In this document: positions 49,901 to 55,879 of the stretch, piece after piece
Position numbering within the stretch: the stretch's first letter is position 1
Layout of the letters: each line of letters starts with the position of its first letter
Assembly: GCA_030549495.1 (NCBI GenBank)
Contig: JAUIRK010000708.1
Span: 410,001-474,000 of the forward strand
DNA from: Nectonema munidae
Taxonomy: Eukaryota; Nematomorpha; Nectonematoida; Nectonematidae
Reading direction: 5' to 3'
Length of the DNA: 64,000 bases
Program-made: the position numbers and the translations under genes
The notes under the pieces: model-generated
The model's database searches: none
The model's input: the letters and a program-made list of their open reading frames with translations, nothing else
Told to the model about the DNA's origin: nothing

Positions 49901-50175
49901 AATTCAATCATGTTCACCAATTCCCATATATTATATTCAATATATGCCCAGCATCGTGAGTTACCAGGTATACATAGTTCCTTTTTAACATTCAGGTCTC
50001 CTTCATCGATTACATTGTTCAACCTCTGTGGCAGGCATGGGTGGAGTTGATCAATTCGGACTGTTACGACATGATCCTTTCAAATCTCTACTCCAATCGT
50101 CAATACTTCTTCACTCAGTCCACCCTGCCTCCTAAATCAAAACTGCCACTAATGAATCTGGAAAGTGCTTCCTGA
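24931..50175 (+). CDS. Pde4: cAMP-specific phosphodiesterase, PDE4/dunce family (13 exons, 5' end missing)
   Basis: Thirteen exons with GT-AG borders join in phase to give 588 residues ending at a TGA. The order is: PKA site KNRRDSF, UCR1, UCR2, a linker, then the PDEase catalytic domain of about 330 residues. The family hydrolyses 3',5'-cAMP to 5'-AMP in the cytosol and at membranes, and UCR1/UCR2 gate the active site. Key residues (PDE4D2 numbering) are present: proton donor His160 and metal ligand His164 in YHNSIHACDV, metal ligands His200/Asp201 in LHDVGHLGVSN, metal ligand Asp318 in HCADLGNP, and the purine-clamp Gln369 in EKSQVSFIDY. It is odd in having HDVGH instead of HDVDH, an unfamiliar linker after UCR2, and a short C terminus without the PxSP ERK site. 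Exons upstream of UCR1, and hence the isoform start, are not seen. The reading is confident; which paralogue it represents is not. Confidence 0.95.
25315..25411 (-). repeat. tRNA-derived SINE, family 2
   Basis: On the minus strand a B box GGGTTCGATCCC (25344-25355) follows a tRNA-like 5' half (GTTGGGACGTGAGTAAGG, TTTAGCTACTGGGTTTCG). Relatives occur at 62945-63010 and as a 5' fragment at 45243-45280. It lies within the first PDE4 intron. Confidence 0.8.
25976..26083 (+). CDS. Pde4: PDE4 exon 2: UCR1 core
   Basis: Acceptor ATCTTTAAG, donor CAAGG|GTAAGA; phases 2 and 2. It encodes EEIIVTPFAQILASLKSVQQ and on to NNTQ, closely matching DLIVTPFAQVLASLRSVRNN of UCR1. This segment contacts UCR2 and helps hold the long isoform in its regulated dimer. 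Confidence 0.92.
26181..26337. mobile_element. Small hAT-type MITE
   Basis: Ends CAGTGACGTAG and CTAGGCCACTG are inverted repeats (CAGTGRCSTAG). The interior is 157 bp with no coding. The flanking octamers do not match, so it is old or its ends are slightly misplaced. It lies in the intron between PDE4 exons 2 and 3. Confidence 0.6.
26738..26868 (-). repeat. tRNA-derived SINE, family 1, inverted copy
   Basis: On minus: A-box-like TAGTGCGTAGGG (26839-26850), B box GGGTTCGATTCC (26807-26818), then a body with CAGCTAAAGAAGATT and a tail CCTTGGATGCGATACCA. It matches the SINE at 7763-7925 in order and spacing. It lies within the intron between exons 2 and 3. Confidence 0.88.
27558..27628 (+). 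CDS. Pde4: PDE4 exon 3: UCR1-UCR2 linker
   Basis: Acceptor TTTTTAAAG, donor TTTGTG|GTAAGT; enters in phase 2 and leaves in phase 1. It encodes QANSDGDLQVSENAQSSKAS and TVC, the variable linker between UCR1 and UCR2. The short polar sequence has no conserved motif; the call rests on phase and position. Confidence 0.78.
28193..30102 (-). mobile_element. hAT transposon, internally deleted
   Basis: Ends CAGTGTTGCCAG and (inverted) CAGTGTGGCCAG mark a 1910-bp hAT element. Flanks TCCATATA and CATATATA share the last five bases only. Minus-strand transposase pieces, 5' to 3': a BED-type zinc finger (29590-29683; CKLC...HAKTTIH), an RNase H-fold start with the DEST box (YYSLMMDESTDRGD, about 29270), and the C-terminal dimerisation motif (LLVLPNSNADCERLF, about 28595). 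Most of the central catalytic region is missing and frames change between pieces, so it is not autonomous. It sits in the PDE4 intron between exons 3 and 4, in antisense orientation. Confidence 0.85.
30165..30295 (+). CDS. Pde4: PDE4 exon 4: start of UCR2
   Basis: Acceptor ATTTTTCAAG, donor AAAAAG|GTTAGC; phases 1 and 0. It encodes NVAKPLNEKDKICYETLDKL, DWCMRQLENIQ and VTELASKK, matching ETLEELDWCLDQLETIQ and VSEMASNK of UCR2. UCR2 folds over the catalytic pocket and is autoinhibitory. Confidence 0.94.
30296..32027. other. PDE4 intron, nothing else seen
   Basis: AT-rich intron between UCR2 exons with a short (TA)n and TG-rich patch near 31360-31450. No element ends recognised. Confidence 0.6.
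32028..32121 (+). CDS. Pde4: PDE4 exon 5: UCR2 second half
   Basis: Acceptor TTGATTTTACAG, donor ACATAG|GTAAGT; phases 0 and 1. It encodes FKNLLNKELKLRAKTDKGIT and QINNFLFSTYI, matching [20 protein letters not shown] and QVSEYISNTFL. The central part differs from the usual consensus, so the inhibitory contact surface may differ. Confidence 0.94.
32122..33525. other. PDE4 intron, nothing else seen
   Basis: AT-rich intron. No repeat ends or RNA genes recognised. Confidence 0.6.
33526..33722 (+). CDS. Pde4: PDE4 exon 6: diverged linker between UCR2 and catalytic domain
   Basis: The acceptor AAAAATAG has its T-run about 20 bases upstream, so it is weak. The donor is AATGAG|GTAACC; phases 1 and 0. 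It encodes DLDDVLSNDCASKVHYIKP and on to NAEENPKINE. It corresponds in position to the LR2 linker of PDE4 but lacks the usual PMSQISGVK box. The frame stays open past the donor to 33833, so an intron-retaining form would add about 37 residues. The exon is supported by phase fit with both neighbours more than by similarity. Confidence 0.72.
34378..37499 (+). mobile_element. hAT transposon of the TTF-finger/ZMYM-like type, full length
   Basis: The 3122-bp element has ends CAGGGCCGGCCTTAA and TTAAGGCCGGCCCTG as perfect inverted repeats. It is flanked by an exact 8-bp duplication ATTATATG (34370-34377 and 37500-37507). The block TTTTTTGCATTGGGCCCCGC is repeated near the right end and a related GCATTGGGCCCC lies near the left. 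It carries one transposase in PDE4-sense orientation, inside the intron between exons 6 and 7. The intact ends and duplication point to a young insertion. Confidence 0.95.
34964..37358 (+). pseudogene. hAT transposase with TTF-type zinc finger, two frame breaks
   Basis: First frame 34964-35764 (266 residues): N-terminal TTF-type finger (FCSYCRLLG, WPTCGIRLAEHEKSSGHLEA, about residues 130-180) and start of the domain before the RNase H fold. A one-base loss near 35740 moves the reading to the next frame, which includes 35929-37083 (FSVILDCTLDISHIEQMSLT, IRGQGYDNGANMKG, CACHNYNLLIADM). A second one-base loss near 37080 leads to 37149-37358 with the hAT dimerisation signature TIPVTVASAERSFSRLKLIK and LAILSIERD. 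An upstream ATG at 34905 is out of frame, so the true start may also be disturbed. Only two or three lesions in 800 codons suggest recent loss of function, or sequencing errors. Confidence 0.88.
37712..37810 (+). CDS. Pde4: PDE4 exon 7: entry to catalytic domain
   Basis: Acceptor TTTTCATTTTCTAG, donor TTCAAA|GTGAGA; phases 0 and 0. It encodes MISQLASWDFDCFEFDRVTN and GHPLLYAIYFIFK, aligned to [20 protein letters not shown]...IMHTIFQ. The exon opens with an ATG codon, which could start a catalytic-only short form if a promoter existed in the preceding intron; that is inference. Confidence 0.92.
37811..38920. other. PDE4 intron, low-complexity C/T runs
   Basis: Poly-C and poly-T runs at about 38038-38092. 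An isolated hAT-like end (CAGAGTTTCCCACTC) near 37892 has no partner. No gene. Confidence 0.55.
38921..39082 (+). CDS. Pde4: PDE4 exon 8: HNxxH catalytic motif
   Basis: Acceptor TCTTTTTACCAG, donor TTAAAG|GTAACG; phases 0 and 0. It encodes KHNFFKTFNIPADKLLNFIA... then DVPYHNSIHACDVVISLNYL. YHNSIH carries the proton donor (His160) and the first zinc ligand (His164), and Tyr159 is kept. It matches YHNNIHAADVVQST in human PDE4D. Confidence 0.97.
39083..39761. other. PDE4 intron, nothing else seen
   Basis: AT-rich intron with no recognised element. Confidence 0.6.
39762..39861 (+). CDS. Pde4: PDE4 exon 9: HD metal site
   Basis: Acceptor TTTGTTTTTTAG, donor GATACAG|GTACAC; phases 0 and 1. It encodes KVFSDLEIFSALLAAGLHDV and GHLGVSNKFLVDT. 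It fits the PDEase signature H-D-x-x-H-x-G-x-x-N and retains zinc ligands His200 and Asp201. The usual second Asp of HDVDH is Gly here, and Pro becomes Leu (HDVGHLG vs HDVDHPG). Confidence 0.97.
40590..40770. repeat. Unclassified interspersed repeat, copy 2
   Basis: It is the inverse match to 14290-14530: GCTGTTTTTGACTATTCGAA, CTTGCATAATAGATGACAAG, CCCAATTTCTAAATGGGCCT and GGTTTAGTGTTAGAGCAATC. It lies in the PDE4 intron between exons 9 and 10. Confidence 0.7.
41806..41960 (+). CDS. Pde4: PDE4 exon 10: central catalytic helices
   Basis: Acceptor ATACTTTTTAG, donor GATATG|GTAATC; phases 1 and 0. It encodes SELAVLYNDQSCLENYHLFV, SFTLLRNEDCNIFVNFSDTH and RATCRKIIVDM, matching SELALMYNDESVLENHHLAV. 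ENYH carries the conserved Glu/His region; one His of ENHH is Tyr here. Confidence 0.97.
41961..43163. other. PDE4 intron, nothing else seen
   Basis: AT-rich intron. No repeat ends recognised. Confidence 0.6.
43164..43286 (+). CDS. Pde4: PDE4 exon 11: ATDMSKH helix
   Basis: Acceptor CTTATTTTATAG, donor GTCACG|GTACTC; phases 0 and 0. It encodes ILATDMSKHMRHLASIQTMI and ESKKISRIGRLSLETYSDRV, T. LATDMSKHM is a hallmark of the PDE4 family; LLADLKTMVETKK and LLLDNYTDRI are partly changed. Confidence 0.97.
44200..46430 (-). mobile_element. LINE (APE endonuclease + RT), truncated, antisense in PDE4 intron
   Basis: Read on the minus strand: end of an endonuclease domain with the SDHLP motif (about 46020), a linker frame (45360-45725), an RT catalytic box FADDL (about 44970), then LFLWCKANNCMCINFEKSKA and LGVVIDNKLEWKQHISYVNN, SYINYCLVIWG of the RT thumb region (44536-44935). 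Frames are broken at several points and the 5' half of the endonuclease is missing. The layout fits a jockey/CR1-like non-LTR element; the clade is not certain. A family-2 SINE fragment lies at 45243-45280. Confidence 0.8.
45243..45280 (-). repeat. Fragment of tRNA-derived SINE, family 2
   Basis: On minus ACTTGGGGCGTGAGTAGG and GTTGGTTAGATGG match the 5' part of the SINE at 25315-25411. It is inserted in the LINE fragment. Confidence 0.55.
46440..47100. other. Homopolymer-dominated stretch, probably low-quality sequence
   Basis: Almost entirely runs of A, T, and some C and G of 5-40 bases with little else. This differs from the ordinary AT-rich DNA on both sides. It looks like a collapsed or poorly polished assembly gap rather than biological sequence. 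Confidence 0.7.
47120..48235 (-). mobile_element. Second LINE fragment (RT domain), antisense in PDE4 intron
   Basis: Minus-strand RT motifs in order: VKAVTIEEVSQTFDEIKPKN (about 48150), IQFGFTKGKGTNDAIFIRD (about 47800), KAFYSVSRELIEW (about 47745), KIYADDIVCIWKE (about 47540) with the YADD active site, and then KGLKINMHKTKWV (about 47480). Its motif style (FGF-KGKGTNDAIF, YADDIV) differs from the LINE at 44.2-46.4 kb, so it is a different family. Stops and frame changes make it dead. Confidence 0.78.
48810..48992 (+). CDS. Pde4: PDE4 exon 12: Asp318 metal site and purine clamp
   Basis: Acceptor TTTTGCTTTCAG, donor TCTCAA|GTATGT; phases 0 and 0. It encodes VLENMLHCADLGNPAKKLYL... EYFNQGDIERKLGVEISPMC and ends EKSQ. 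HCADLGNP holds Asp318 and Asn321. The last codon is the invariant nucleotide-binding Gln (Gln369). It is the best conserved exon of the gene. Confidence 0.98.
48993..49995. repeat. PDE4 intron with reiterated CGGCCAAATRTC motif
   Basis: At about 49575-49700 the unit (T)CGGCCAAATATC/TGTC recurs four to five times with variants. This resembles the reiterated ends of the DNA elements at 14569 and 17099, but no paired end or duplication was found. The rest of the intron shows nothing. Confidence 0.5.
49996..50175 (+). CDS. Pde4: PDE4 exon 13: C-terminal end and stop
   Basis: Acceptor TTTTTAACATTCAG; phase 0; stop TGA at 50173-50175. It encodes VSFIDYIVQPLWQAWVELIN, then SNLYSNRQYFFTQSTLPPKS and KLPLMNLESAS. 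The first part holds the Phe372 clamp region. The protein ends about 17 residues after STLPP. The PxSP phosphorylation site and long acidic tail of fly dunce and many vertebrate PDE4s are absent. Confidence 0.97.
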   Translation, partial: VSFIDYIVQPLWQAWVELINSDCYDMILSNLYSNRQYFFTQSTLPPKSKLPLMNLESAS

Positions 50176-50520
50176 ATTTCACATTCCTTTCGTTATCAAA
50201 AACTCCATCTCATTTTTCCCAATCAATACCCTCTCCCCCTGGAAGAGAAAGAAAACACGATCTTTGTTTACAAATTAAGGATAGGATGCCAGCATTCTCA
50301 TGAGAATGTTTCTTGGCAAAATGGAAGAAAAGATAGAAATGATATATTAACTTCCCCTTCTTTACTCATCATATACTTCTCAAAAATAAAATAAATTGGA
50401 TTTATTTGACTTAGACTTCCTTAAACAACGGCATAAGCCAAAAAATACCCCTCTTCACATATGTCTTATTTGCTTACTGCGTTGGAAAATAAAGTGTGCT
50501 GATGAAAATTGTTCACGATA
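50176..50520 (+). terminator. Pde4: PDE4 3' UTR with candidate poly(A) signals
   Basis: AATAAA occurs at 50385-50390, overlaps again at 50390-50395, and recurs at 50488-50493. The last is followed by a GT-rich GTGTGCTGATG segment, the usual downstream element. Which site is used cannot be decided from sequence. Confidence 0.6.
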
Positions 50521-50537
50521 ATAATAATAATAATAAT
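50518..50537. repeat. (AAT)n microsatellite
   Basis: Six or so AAT/ATA units directly downstream of the PDE4 3' UTR. Confidence 0.85.
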
Positions 50538-51739
50538 TTATTGTCTTTTTTATTTTTCCTTTTAAATTAATTTTCTGTGATAGAGATAACAGATGAAAAC
50601 ATTTTTCGACAATTTCCCATCATTACTTTTATTACAACAGTGTCGAAAAAAGACTTATTTTAATTTCTTACTCTTCAAGATAAAAATAAAATAAGTACTT
50701 TTTATTTTTACTTTTTTCTTTCTTAAGCTCTGTAATGTTGGTAAACATATTTCTTTTCAAAAAACTAAAATTTTGCCAACAAGTTTCGTTTAAGCCGTTA
50801 TCGACCAGAATAATCAGACGATATCTAATGCAAAACAGAAGATTTGTATTTAAAAGCATTAATAAACGCAGACGATTCACATTTTTGTAAAGTCGACTGT
50901 GGTCGATAACCGGTTAAACAAGATTATGCCATATCAATTGGTGTATGTACCTTCGGGGAGCTAATGATTATGGCTCGAAACAAATCATTAGATGTAACGC
51001 TCTGGTAAAGAATATCGAAAGATTTTTGGTATTTATGAACAAATTCTTTGACAGATGTGACCATTTACAAAAATAAAAAATAAGAGAAGTTATATATATG
51101 AAAATTATGGACACTTTATTAAGAGAATTTCACAACCGGTTTCGAAGTATTAACTTATTTGACGACTGGTAAATATAATGACTTCTTGGGTGTAAGAGTT
51201 TCCTGATTAGGATGTTTTGATTTTTGATATTTTGATTGTGAATTTCTGCATTATTCATTTTTTTTTGTAGTTGTAGTAATGACTGCAAAATGCATATGGG
51301 TAAATATCCCATCAACAAAAATCTGCTTAGGGATGATGACTTTATGAGAGTTTACCCCACCAGCCAATTTATAACCAACAACTTGAAATAATATGAGTAG
51401 AAGAGGCAAAATATAACTCTAAATGATTTTAATTTGTGTTTGTGCTTTTGATATCAGTTTAGTGCACAGATATCGCAAAATATTTTACCAATTCACTTTT
51501 TATTCAATCGAAGATTCATTGAGCATTCTCCAATTTACATTTGTTCTATTTCCTGTAAAAATGCCATGTAAGCTCTTTCTCTTTAATCTCCATTTCATCG
51601 TAATCAAATCTTACAATTATTTGTGCATTTCTTTTCAAAATATTCCTCGTAAATTTCATAAAAAAATTACACCAGTCAGTAATACTATAAAAATTTCGTT
51701 AACTTAGCTCAATATCACTCTGAGATATGTTTTTTATGC
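50538..51739. other. No gene seen
   Basis: AT-rich. Short open frames show no domain I recognise. Confidence 0.5.
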
Positions 51740-51749
51740 ACTAGAGACA

Positions 51750-52990
51750 GGTCGAACTAAACACAATCCAACGTTGGTTGGTATGCTTGCAGAAATGCTA
51801 ATGCAGGGATTGTTGAAGGATAACAGTTCTTAGGCTGAAATAAGTAGAGAAAATGAAGAGGGAGGAAGTAGAATATAAAGGAAAAACAATTGGGTGTAGT
51901 TATGTATGTGTGGTGGTAACAGGTTTGCTGTAGTCGGGATTAAGTCTTTATGGATGGAGAGAAGAAGTTCGATTTTATTGATCAAGAGAGAAATGTAATG
52001 AATTATGTTTGGATTTTGTGAAAAATTAAGTTGTGATGAAGCTCGTTCATTGAAATGTAGTTGACATTTTTAGATAAATTTCGTTCTTTCTATGGAAAAT
52101 ATATGAATAACGCTTTCAATATGAGGACAGGTGAACCTACAGAAGTTTAAAATTGTAAAAATATGTGTAACAACTAGGACAGTGTGAAGAAAATTATATT
52201 GCGAGAAAGAAATGATATTTTTTGGTTAACTATGAAATGAAATAGTAAAGTGGATGTGTAGTTCGAGTGTAGCCATTCGATTTTTTACTATGAAAATGGA
52301 TTTCGGAAAGGTGTTTTGTGATATGCTGTGTTTTTGGGGGTGTATATTTAGATAAGTTATCCACTAAAAAGTTTTCAAATGAAGTGGAGTGAGCAGGACA
52401 CCACAATATTCTTATTGAGAAAGAGTTGAGCTTAGTGAGTTTATTATCTAGGCTTTGCCAAGATATGCTTTGGTTATGTTTTTGTCAGTCTTTAAAGAAG
52501 GCTGCATGTTTAAAATTAGATCTAAATTGAATTAAATGATCAATAATGTAGCAGCATGAGGTATTAAGAAAACTCTTTTTCAAGTTTTTATTTAGGGTTT
52601 GTGTAAATAAAGGTATTTTTGAATTGTGATATTGAATTCTGCAAAAATACGCAGCAGCTTTTGCGTGATTTAACGACTTTGAGCGATCAGTAAAGAGTGA
52701 GAGTTGGTGTTGTGAATTTGTGTCTGATGAAATTGAGTGGTAAGTATTTGTGATTACGGGCGTAATAGAGAGTCGTTTTGGAAGGATGAGTAAATGTGTA
52801 TCGGTCCGTTAAACGTAATACTTGGTAGTGTTTGAGTTGTGTGGTATACATTGCTCAAGATGGGAGTTAAAGTAAAAAAGTGATGAGTTGTAAGAGTATT
52901 GTTTTATAAAATCGTGTGCTGATGGCGTAGAATGGCAAGTGTTGAGGTATTTTTCAATAATTTTTTCTTCAGATTTAAGTGTAGATTTGG
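51750..52990 (-). mobile_element. RNase H-bearing LINE family, copy C (decayed)
   Basis: On the minus strand the order is: KYLNTCHSTPSAHDF (about 52930), LSLFTDRSKSLNHAKAAAYF (about 52660; the RNase H FTDGS box with Gly changed), RILWCPAHSTSFENFL (about 52400), and SSHCPSCYTYFYNFK (about 52190). The plus-strand copy at 58039-59494 has NYLITFCSTPSPHLF, LSIFTDGSISQHRSSAAWAF, IVWCLAHSSCFENYL and LSSHCPCNAYFFKFK in the same order. Several stops interrupt it. The usual CTAC tail is not seen at its 3' end. Confidence 0.75.
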
Positions 52991-54960
52991 TAAATATCCC
53001 ATAGAGCTGGGCGCTTTGCATCAGGAAATCTTGCAGCGCCCTTCTTGGAGGAAGCATGAATTTACGTATAGACTGCTTGACGGTTTGGACTAATTGTTTG
53101 ACTGCTCCATTTGTAAGCTGCATGGTAGGACGCTCTCCTGTGAGATGATTTATCCCAGAATCTTTGCACCAGGACAGGAACTCTTCAAACATGAAAATAT
53201 TAGCATTGACTGTAATCAGTGTATGCGATACCCAAAATGGGTAAAATCCCCTGCCATCTGGTTGACCGTTGCCTTAGAAGTAATCGCCTGCGTCTGAGAC
53301 ACACATGGGTATTTGGAAGATGCATAACTTGGACAAGCTAGTAGAATTCACAGAAGTTAACATGATCTAATTGTAGTCACTACATTGCTTTTCGGGTAGC
53401 ATCCATTGGTGAATTGGAAGCTTAGATGGCTTCTTCTGGTGCTCTCAGCACAAAACACAGCTCTGGCATGTGGCTTTAATATTATCTGCAATGTTCGGCC
53501 AGTACAAGTGCTGGCCAGTTGCTTCATGCGTTCGATTCCGAAGTTCCCAATGTGCAGCTAATCCAGTACGTTACGGCGCATGACAGTTGGAACCAAGACA
53601 AGACATCCCTTGCAGCCAGCGAGTCGGCAACTTGTCTGAAGTGTTGCATTTCACTACTTTCGTCGGTTTTTTGGAAGTCATCCTTCGTGTGTACACCGTA
53701 TGACCGTAAAGATCCCCTATTTTGCATGACATGATCCTTCAGCTGTCGGATCACCGTAACAAAGTAGTCTACCCCAACGTAGATATTTACCTTCTTTTGC
53801 CTCTATAGCACAGCCTTCTTGATTTGAACCAATGGCGTAGCGCATTCTTTAAACTGGACCGCTTCCCAGCTTCCTTTGGCAATTCTTAATAACTTGGTCC
53901 TCCAGCATCGCAAATGAAACTGGAATTGCTTTTCAGAAGATCGGTTTGGCGTTTGGTTTGAGCTCTATCTCTGTTTTAGGTAGCTAAACACGACGTAGCA
54001 TGGTTGCGTAGAATGCAAGACTTCGTACGCCTAAATCTTGAATTGGTTGGTACCAACCCTGCCCTGGAGATTGAGGTCATTGGTAACCGTGTAAGTAATG
54101 TCAGCATACTCTTCGGTTACTGGTACCGTGGTCCTTGCGATGAAACTCTCCTGAGTCGACAGGCTGTGCTTGCTGTCGAATTTTTATTTGAGCATCGACT
54201 TGTCCAATGTAGGTTTTAGCAAGTCGTCTCACTGCCGTTTTGTAAAATTTACACTTCCTCATGGTATCGATCTTCATGATGCATCGTTGATTCAAGATAT
54301 CGACAAGAATTTCTAGCTTCGGTAGACTCGGTTGGGTTGTAGAAATGACTGCAAAAATGAGTTTCAACTGCTCCTCCCACACATAGATTACTGATGCCTC
54401 TTAGTGTTGCAAAAGTTGCAGATCTTTGAACGACATTCGTTGTACTTGTTATCTGGTTTGCCGATTCGGTAATAGATAACTGCCCTTTTCCGTATCACTT
54501 TGCTTCGTTTTGAGTTGCTGAATCTTCCGATTTACCTTGTTAACTGCCTTGGACTTGGATCGATCCTTAGTGACTTTAGAGGCATCTTCAGTTTCCATGA
54601 CGAATTCGATAGCGAGAGCAAAGTTCACCTTGTCATCATTCATTTTGAACACGGCCTTCAGGACTGCTTTGTTGTTGACATAGCAGATAAACTGTATACT
54701 TGGGGCTTCATCTTGTGAGTCCTTGATTGAAGATAAGTTGGAAGTTATCGCGTCTTGACGTATATGGGCTGCTAGTTCTGGGAAGGTTTCGCAGGGCTTA
54801 CGCTGCATGTCTCTCCATAATTAGAAACATTCACGGAAGATCAATCACTTGGGATCAAATTGATATTTCATTAAGTTGAAGATCTCGTCCAGTGATAGTT
54901 CATTGTTGTCTTTGGAATAAGACTGCTAGTGAAATGTGGTTGATGACACTTAAAAGTGTC
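52990..54960 (-). mobile_element. Ty3/gypsy-like LTR retrotransposon fossil, broken
   Basis: Minus-strand open pieces resemble, from high to low coordinates, a gag/protease-side region (54.1-54.8 kb) and the integrase side (53.0-53.75 kb) of a Ty3/gypsy-type element. I recognise no reverse transcriptase and no pair of LTRs, so it is incomplete. It is clearly dead, with at least four breaks, and appears old. At its low-coordinate side it meets the LINE copy C. Confidence 0.6.
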
Positions 54961-55074
54961 ACAAGTCTATTTTGGATGTAGTAGAGGGTCCAAGATTTTG
55001 AGAAATTTATTTTATCATATTTAAAAAAAGTTTTTTATTTTTACATATGTTTTGCAGTACATAATCCCCTAGTC

Positions 55075-55110
55075 CAGTGGTTCTCAACTCATTTTAGGCC
55101 GTGGACCAGT
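55075..55110. repeat. Isolated hAT-MITE-like end
   Basis: CAGTGGTTCTCAACTCATTT has the form of a common hAT MITE left end, followed by GGCCGTGGACCAG. No right end or duplication was found nearby. Confidence 0.4.
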
Positions 55111-55520
55111 ATATAAATTAAAAAATATTGTGGACCATTTTATATCTGAGTAAGTTTTATTTTAAAATTTTATTTTGATTATTTGACAAATATAATATTT
55201 AAAATCGTGCAAATTGCAAAGTATAGGTAATAACTTTTGTAACATCGTATGAGGTAGCAAAATATGAACAGAAAGTTTGATATTTTTTGATTTTTTAAAG
55301 AATATTTTTCGATTCTTTGATTACAGAATTTTATTTTGATTATTTGATAAAATATATTATATAGGTTGGAGATGAACCAACGTAGTATACAGGTATAATG
55401 TATATAGGTAATAACTTATGTAGCATCGTCTCCCCGAATGAGGTATATCAAATCTTACATCTAGCAGAATGTGAACATAAAATTGAACATTGTCTCTCTA
55501 GTCATTAGTACATGGAAAAG

Positions 55521-55690
55521 AAATCATCGTAGTATACAGGTTGGAGATGAAACATGGTAGTATACAGGTTGGAGATGAATCATCGTAGTATACAGGTTGG
55601 AGATGAATCATTGTAGTATACAGGTTGGAGGTGAATTATCGTAGAATACAGGTTGGAGAAGAATCATTATAATATACAGGTTGGAAATAA
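55521..55690. repeat. Minisatellite, 28-bp unit, about six copies
   Basis: The unit ATCATCGTAGTATACAGG then TTGGAGATGA repeats at exactly 28-bp spacing (unit starts 55531, 55559, 55587 and onward) with 0-4 changes per copy. Decayed relatives of the unit appear upstream near 55370-55395. Confidence 0.92.
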
Positions 55691-55879
55691 CATGCAAGTT
55701 GTCTACCCGCGTTCAACCGTACAGGTTATGAGAATATATATATATATATCCATTATGATTATTAGTCATTTTTCCTTGTAACCAGATTTTTGGATTCTCT
55801 TCTCACTAACCATCATTTCGATGTTAGGAATTGTGCTTGATAATGCGCAACGAATAACACTTTCCCCTGCAAGTCGATT

